Shown: positions 7,195-9,258 of the stretch, piece by piece
Layout of the letters: each line of letters starts with the position of its first letter
Numbering within the stretch: position 1 is the first letter of the stretch
Origin: Gemmatimonadota bacterium
Lineage (GTDB): Bacteria > Orphanbacterota > Orphanbacteria > Orphanbacterales > Orphanbacteraceae
NCBI GenBank assembly: GCA_013002425.1
Contig: JABDJQ010000366.1
Coordinates: 1 to 9,258 of the forward strand
Length of the DNA stretch: 9,258 bases
Reading direction: 5' to 3'
Position numbers and translations under genes: made by a program
The notes under the pieces: model-generated
Databases searched by the model: none
What the model saw: the letters and a program-made list of their open reading frames with translations, nothing else
What the model was told of the DNA's origin: nothing

Positions 7195-7201
7195 ACCGAT
7201 T
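7177..7201. promoter_or_regulatory. Imperfect inverted repeat (operator-like dyad) between divergent genes
   Basis: AATCGG-AACA (7177-7186) and TGTT-A-CCGATT (7191-7201) are inverted copies, ten paired positions with a single unpaired A and a 4-base centre (ACTA). The dyad sits in the 99-base gap between the divergently transcribed GT-C operon and lipoprotein gene. It covers the plus-strand candidate -10 box and the predicted minus-strand start point. It could bind a dimeric regulator acting on both units, or form a hairpin in the operon leader. No regulator gene is in the window. Confidence 0.4.
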
Positions 7202-7203
7202 GT

Positions 7204-7232
7204 ATTGTAATGCTTTGCACACGCGCCGTCAT
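7204..7232 (-). promoter_or_regulatory. Candidate sigma-70-like promoter for the glycosyltransferase operon
   Basis: On the minus strand ATGACG (7232-7227, four of six matches to TTGACA) is followed after 17 bases by TACAAT (7209-7204, five of six matches to TATAAT). It would start transcription near 7197, about 87 bases before the GT-C start codon. It overlaps the start codon of the divergent gene, so polymerase binding here could interfere with that gene. Prediction from consensus only, in a high-GC organism whose promoter rules are unknown. Confidence 0.35.
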
Positions 7233-8589
7233 TTCGTTCCTGTTCGCCCCGCTGGCGCTGCTTGCGGGGCTCGCGCCGCTCCATGGCTGCGGGAAGCAGG
7301 GCGGGAGCGCGCCTCCGGCCGAGAACGCGATCGTGCTGCTGATCGACACGGTCCGTTTCGACGAAATCGGCCGCCGGACCGCGCAAGGTCCCGTGACCCC
7401 GCAAATCGACCGTTTCTCGCAGGGCGCCACCCGTTTTCAGGCCGCGACCGCGCACGCGCCGTGGACGCTCCCTTCGGTGGCCTCGCTTCTGACTTCCGCC
7501 TATCCCACGGTGCACGGCGCCGTCGGGCTCCACCCCAGTTTTTCGAAGCTTCGCGACGCGGTCCCGACGGGGGCGGAGCACCTCCGGTCCCACGGATTCG
7601 AGACCGGCGCGTTCGTGAACTGCGCGTTTCTCGACCCGGCGCTCGGCCTCGATCGCGGGTTCGACGACTACGACTACCTTCCCGCGTCGAACCGCCAGCT
7701 GCGTCGCGCGCCCAGAACGCTCGATCAGGCGCTCACGTGGATCGACGAACGGAGCGGCCGCTACTTTCTCTTCGTGCATCTCTTCGACGCGCACATGGAC
7801 TTCGACCCGCCCGAACCGTTTCTGACGCAGTTCCTGACCGACATTCCGCGCCCGGCCGAACCGCCGTTCGGCGATGTCGCCCGCTGGCGGCGCGAGGCGC
7901 CCACGGCGGAGATGGCGGCGTTTGCGCGCGCTCTCTATCGTGCGGAGATCGCGGCGGTCGACGCGGCGATCGGCGACTTTCTCGATGCGCTCGAGCAGCG
8001 TGGCGCGCTCGCGAATACGGCTGTGGTGATTACTTCGGATCATGGCGAGGAGTTCTGGGAACACGGCAACTTCGAACACGGCCATACGCTCTACGACGAA
8101 CTGCTTCACGTGCCGCTCATCGTGCATGCGCCGGGGCGCGACTGGGAGCCGACGGTCGAGGCGCGCGTCGGGCTCGTCGACGTTCTGCCGACGCTCTGCG
8201 AGGTGCTCGGCGTGCCCATGAACGAGTCGTTCGAGGGGGAGTCGCTCGCGCCCGTCGCTCGCGGCGCCGAAACCCTCTCCCCGTATCGATTCGCCGAATC
8301 CGTACTCTACGGCTACGAAAAGAAGGCCGCGATGGACTCGCGCTTCAAGTACATCTATCAGGACAAGGATCGCGTGAGCCTCATGTATGACCTCGTGATC
8401 GACCCCCTCGAGCGCCAGTCGATCGCCGAGAGCGATTCGACGCGCCGCCAGTTGCTCGCGAGCGAACTGCTGCAGTGGTTCCAGCGAAGCCTCGCGCGCA
8501 CGGAGGGCTCGCAGCGCGGCGAAGAGGTCGTCGATATTCTGGAAGAGGACGTCGTGAAGAAGCTGCGCAGCCTCGGGTACGTGAATTGA
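7210..8589 (+). CDS. Lipoprotein of the sulfatase/alkaline-phosphatase superfamily with Thr at the nucleophile position
   Basis: This 459-residue protein starts at ATG 7210, the only in-frame ATG that gives a signal peptide: Arg5, a hydrophobic core, then L-H-G-C27, a lipobox for signal peptidase II. It should be anchored by Cys27 on the periplasmic side. Sulfatase-family (PF00884) landmarks follow in order: LLIDTVRFD (43-51) with metal ligands D46 and D51; PWTLPSVASLLT (84-95); HLFDAH (190-195); ITSDHGEE (274-281) with D277 and H278; HGNFEHG (285-291); TLYDELLHVPLIV (293-305); and a closing LRSLGYV. Classical sulfatases have Cys or Ser in C/S-x-P-S-R, matured to formylglycine. Here Thr86 occupies that place and the Arg is missing, so sulfate-ester hydrolysis is unlikely by that mechanism. 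Thr is the nucleophile in EptA- and LtaS-type phosphotransferases of the same superfamily. Function is otherwise unknown. No Shine-Dalgarno is visible. Confidence 0.88.
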   Translation: MLCTRAVISFLFAPLALLAGLAPLHGCGKQGGSAPPAENAIVLLIDTVRFDEIGRRTAQGPVTPQIDRFSQGATRFQAATAHAPWTLPSVASLLTSAYPTVHGAVGLHPSFSKLRDAVPTGAEHLRSHGFETGAFVNCAFLDPALGLDRGFDDYDYLPASNRQLRRAPRTLDQALTWIDERSGRYFLFVHLFDAHMDFDPPEPFLTQFLTDIPRPAEPPFGDVARWRREAPTAEMAAFARALYRAEIAAVDAAIGDFLDALEQRGALANTAVVITSDHGEEFWEHGNFEHGHTLYDELLHVPLIVHAPGRDWEPTVEARVGLVDVLPTLCEVLGVPMNESFEGESLAPVARGAETLSPYRFAESVLYGYEKKAAMDSRFKYIYQDKDRVSLMYDLVIDPLERQSIAESDSTRRQLLASELLQWFQRSLARTEGSQRGEEVVDILEEDVVKKLRSLGYVN

Positions 8590-8714
8590 CGGCGCCACGC
8601 GCCAGACCTCGTCCGCTCGCGGCCTTCGGCTACTACCTATAGATCCTGCCCGGTCCCGCGCTATTCTCTACTCTGGGAATCAGTCGACCGGAGCCCGCGC
8701 TCCAGGAGGTTCGC
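8590..8714 (+). promoter_or_regulatory. Intergenic region with strong Shine-Dalgarno for the OsmC-like gene
   Basis: The gap before the OsmC-like gene ends in AGGAGG (8704-8709), five bases before ATG 8715, a full-consensus ribosome-binding site and the best in the window. A small GC-rich hairpin, GGAGC-CCGC-GCTCC (8690-8703), abuts it directly, and its CTCC arm could instead pair with the GGAG of the site. TATAGA at 8638-8643 is a possible -10 box, but no matching -35 is seen. No convincing terminator for the upstream gene was found. Confidence 0.5.
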
Positions 8715-9197
8715 ATGTCCGAATATACCGCCCGCGTCAGCTGGGATCGGAAGGAAGCAGAACCGTACATCGACAACAAGTTCAGCCGCGGCCACACATG
8801 GACATTCGATGGCGGCGTGACGGTTCCGGGGAGTTCCTCGCCCCAGGTGGTGCCGCCGCCGCTTTCGGTCGAGAAGGCCGTCGATCCCGAAGAGGCGCTG
8901 ATCGCCTCGCTCTCGAGTTGCCACATGCTCTACTTCCTGGCGTTCGCGGCCAAGATGAAGTTCGTGGTAGACGGATATGTTGACGACGCGGTGGGCGTGA
9001 TGGGCAAGAACGCCGAGGGACGATTCTGCATGACGAAGATCACGCTCCGGCCGGCGGTTCGATTTGCGGGCGATACGCTGCCGACGCCAGACGAGATTCA
9101 CGCCCTGCACGAGAAGTCTCACAGCAACTGCATCATCGCGAACTCGCTCGAGACGGAAGTGGTTGTCGAAATCGCCGGATCGAACGTTACGGCGTAA
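8715..9197 (+). CDS. OsmC/Ohr-family thiol-dependent peroxidase
   Basis: This 160-residue protein is of normal length for the OsmC/Ohr family, with its start fixed by AGGAGG five bases upstream. The two family cysteines are visible: C69 in ALIASLSSCHMLYFL, at the start of the long central helix, and C139 in SHSNCIIANSL. In characterised OsmC and Ohr proteins these are the peroxidatic and resolving cysteines that reduce organic hydroperoxides. The acidic pair before the first (DPEEAL, 57-62) is also typical. A third cysteine, C105, is not a family position. The sequence favours the OsmC-like over the strict Ohr branch, but I cannot separate them firmly. The protein should be cytoplasmic and is probably an independent stress gene, since it has its own strong translation start and a 125-base gap from the lipoprotein gene. 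Confidence 0.9.
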   Translation: MSEYTARVSWDRKEAEPYIDNKFSRGHTWTFDGGVTVPGSSSPQVVPPPLSVEKAVDPEEALIASLSSCHMLYFLAFAAKMKFVVDGYVDDAVGVMGKNAEGRFCMTKITLRPAVRFAGDTLPTPDEIHALHEKSHSNCIIANSLETEVVVEIAGSNVTA

Positions 9198-9258
9198 GGG
9201 GCTCGATCTCCAGAATTCTGCAATGGATCTGCAATTCGTTTCCGGCCGCGCTGTACAG
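9187..9258 (-). CDS. Possible C-terminal end of a convergent gene (cut by window edge)
   Basis: On the minus strand a frame is open from the window edge to TAA at 9189-9187 and ends in NELQIHCRILEIEPLTP. The alternating polar and hydrophobic residues look like a final beta-strand, and codon use is GC-rich like the neighbours. It would overlap the 3' end of the OsmC-like gene by 11 bases. Only 23 codons are visible and other frames are also open here, so this is tentative. The alternative is a plus-strand start at ATG 9223, which lacks a Shine-Dalgarno. Confidence 0.3.
   Translation of the reverse strand: MYSAAGNELQIHCRILEIEPLTP

Noticed and set aside
7200..8390. 396-codon plus-strand frame
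   Set aside because: It is out of frame with the lipoprotein gene over the same bases. Its Arg/Ala-rich composition and lack of motifs mark it as a shadow.
7111..8598. Upstream part of the long minus-strand frame ending at 5086, which would make a 1170-residue protein
   Set aside because: It is entirely antisense to the sulfatase-like gene, whose motifs are clear, and is Arg/Glu/Val-rich with no domain pattern. The membrane protein begins naturally at ATG 7110.
8690..8709. Riboswitch or RNA thermometer at the OsmC-like Shine-Dalgarno
   Set aside because: Only a five-base-pair hairpin and a four-base alternative pairing are seen, too little to call a regulatory RNA; noted in the intergenic entry instead.

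Overview
The window is GC-rich DNA from a Gram-negative bacterium. The evidence is two ADP-heptose-type (GT9) glycosyltransferases, a WaaE-like GT2 glycosyltransferase, the end of an outer-membrane beta-barrel gene, and a signal-peptide-II lipoprotein. The genes are densely packed, with 1- and 4-base overlaps. Nothing in the sequence fixes the phylum. A deltaproteobacterial-type or uncultured high-GC lineage is a guess. I see no rRNA, tRNA, CRISPR array or transposase.

Layout, left to right. At 3-812 (+) lies the 3' end of an outer-membrane beta-barrel gene cut by the window edge. Bases 813-913 form a convergent gap with two overlapping palindromes, the first followed by a T-run on the minus strand (a likely terminator). 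From 7110 down to 914 a five-gene minus-strand operon is read in the order GT-C membrane glycosyltransferase with C-terminal TPR repeats, WaaF-like GT9, second GT9, WaaE/KdtX-like GT2, GT4. Its four junctions are TAATG, TTGA, ATGA and GTGA, so every downstream gene starts on the stop codon of the one before it, and three different start codons are used. Bases 7111-7209 are an AT-richer divergent promoter region with an imperfect dyad. At 7210-8589 (+) lies a lipoprotein of the sulfatase/alkaline-phosphatase superfamily with threonine where classical sulfatases have the formylglycine cysteine. At 8715-9197 (+) lies an OsmC/Ohr-like thiol peroxidase. The last 61 bases may hold the end of a convergent minus-strand gene.

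Functionally, the operon looks like a lipopolysaccharide-core or related surface-glycan assembly cluster. The GT9, GT2 and GT4 enzymes would extend the core on the cytoplasmic face. The GT-C protein would use a polyprenyl-linked sugar on the periplasmic side. The divergent Thr-type enzyme would sit in the periplasm, where it could modify or trim that glycan. This last link is inference from gene order and predicted localisation. Several long open frames, including N-terminal extensions of the operon genes, are antisense or out-of-frame shadows, and the starts given here were reset using overlaps, Shine-Dalgarno sites and domain boundaries.
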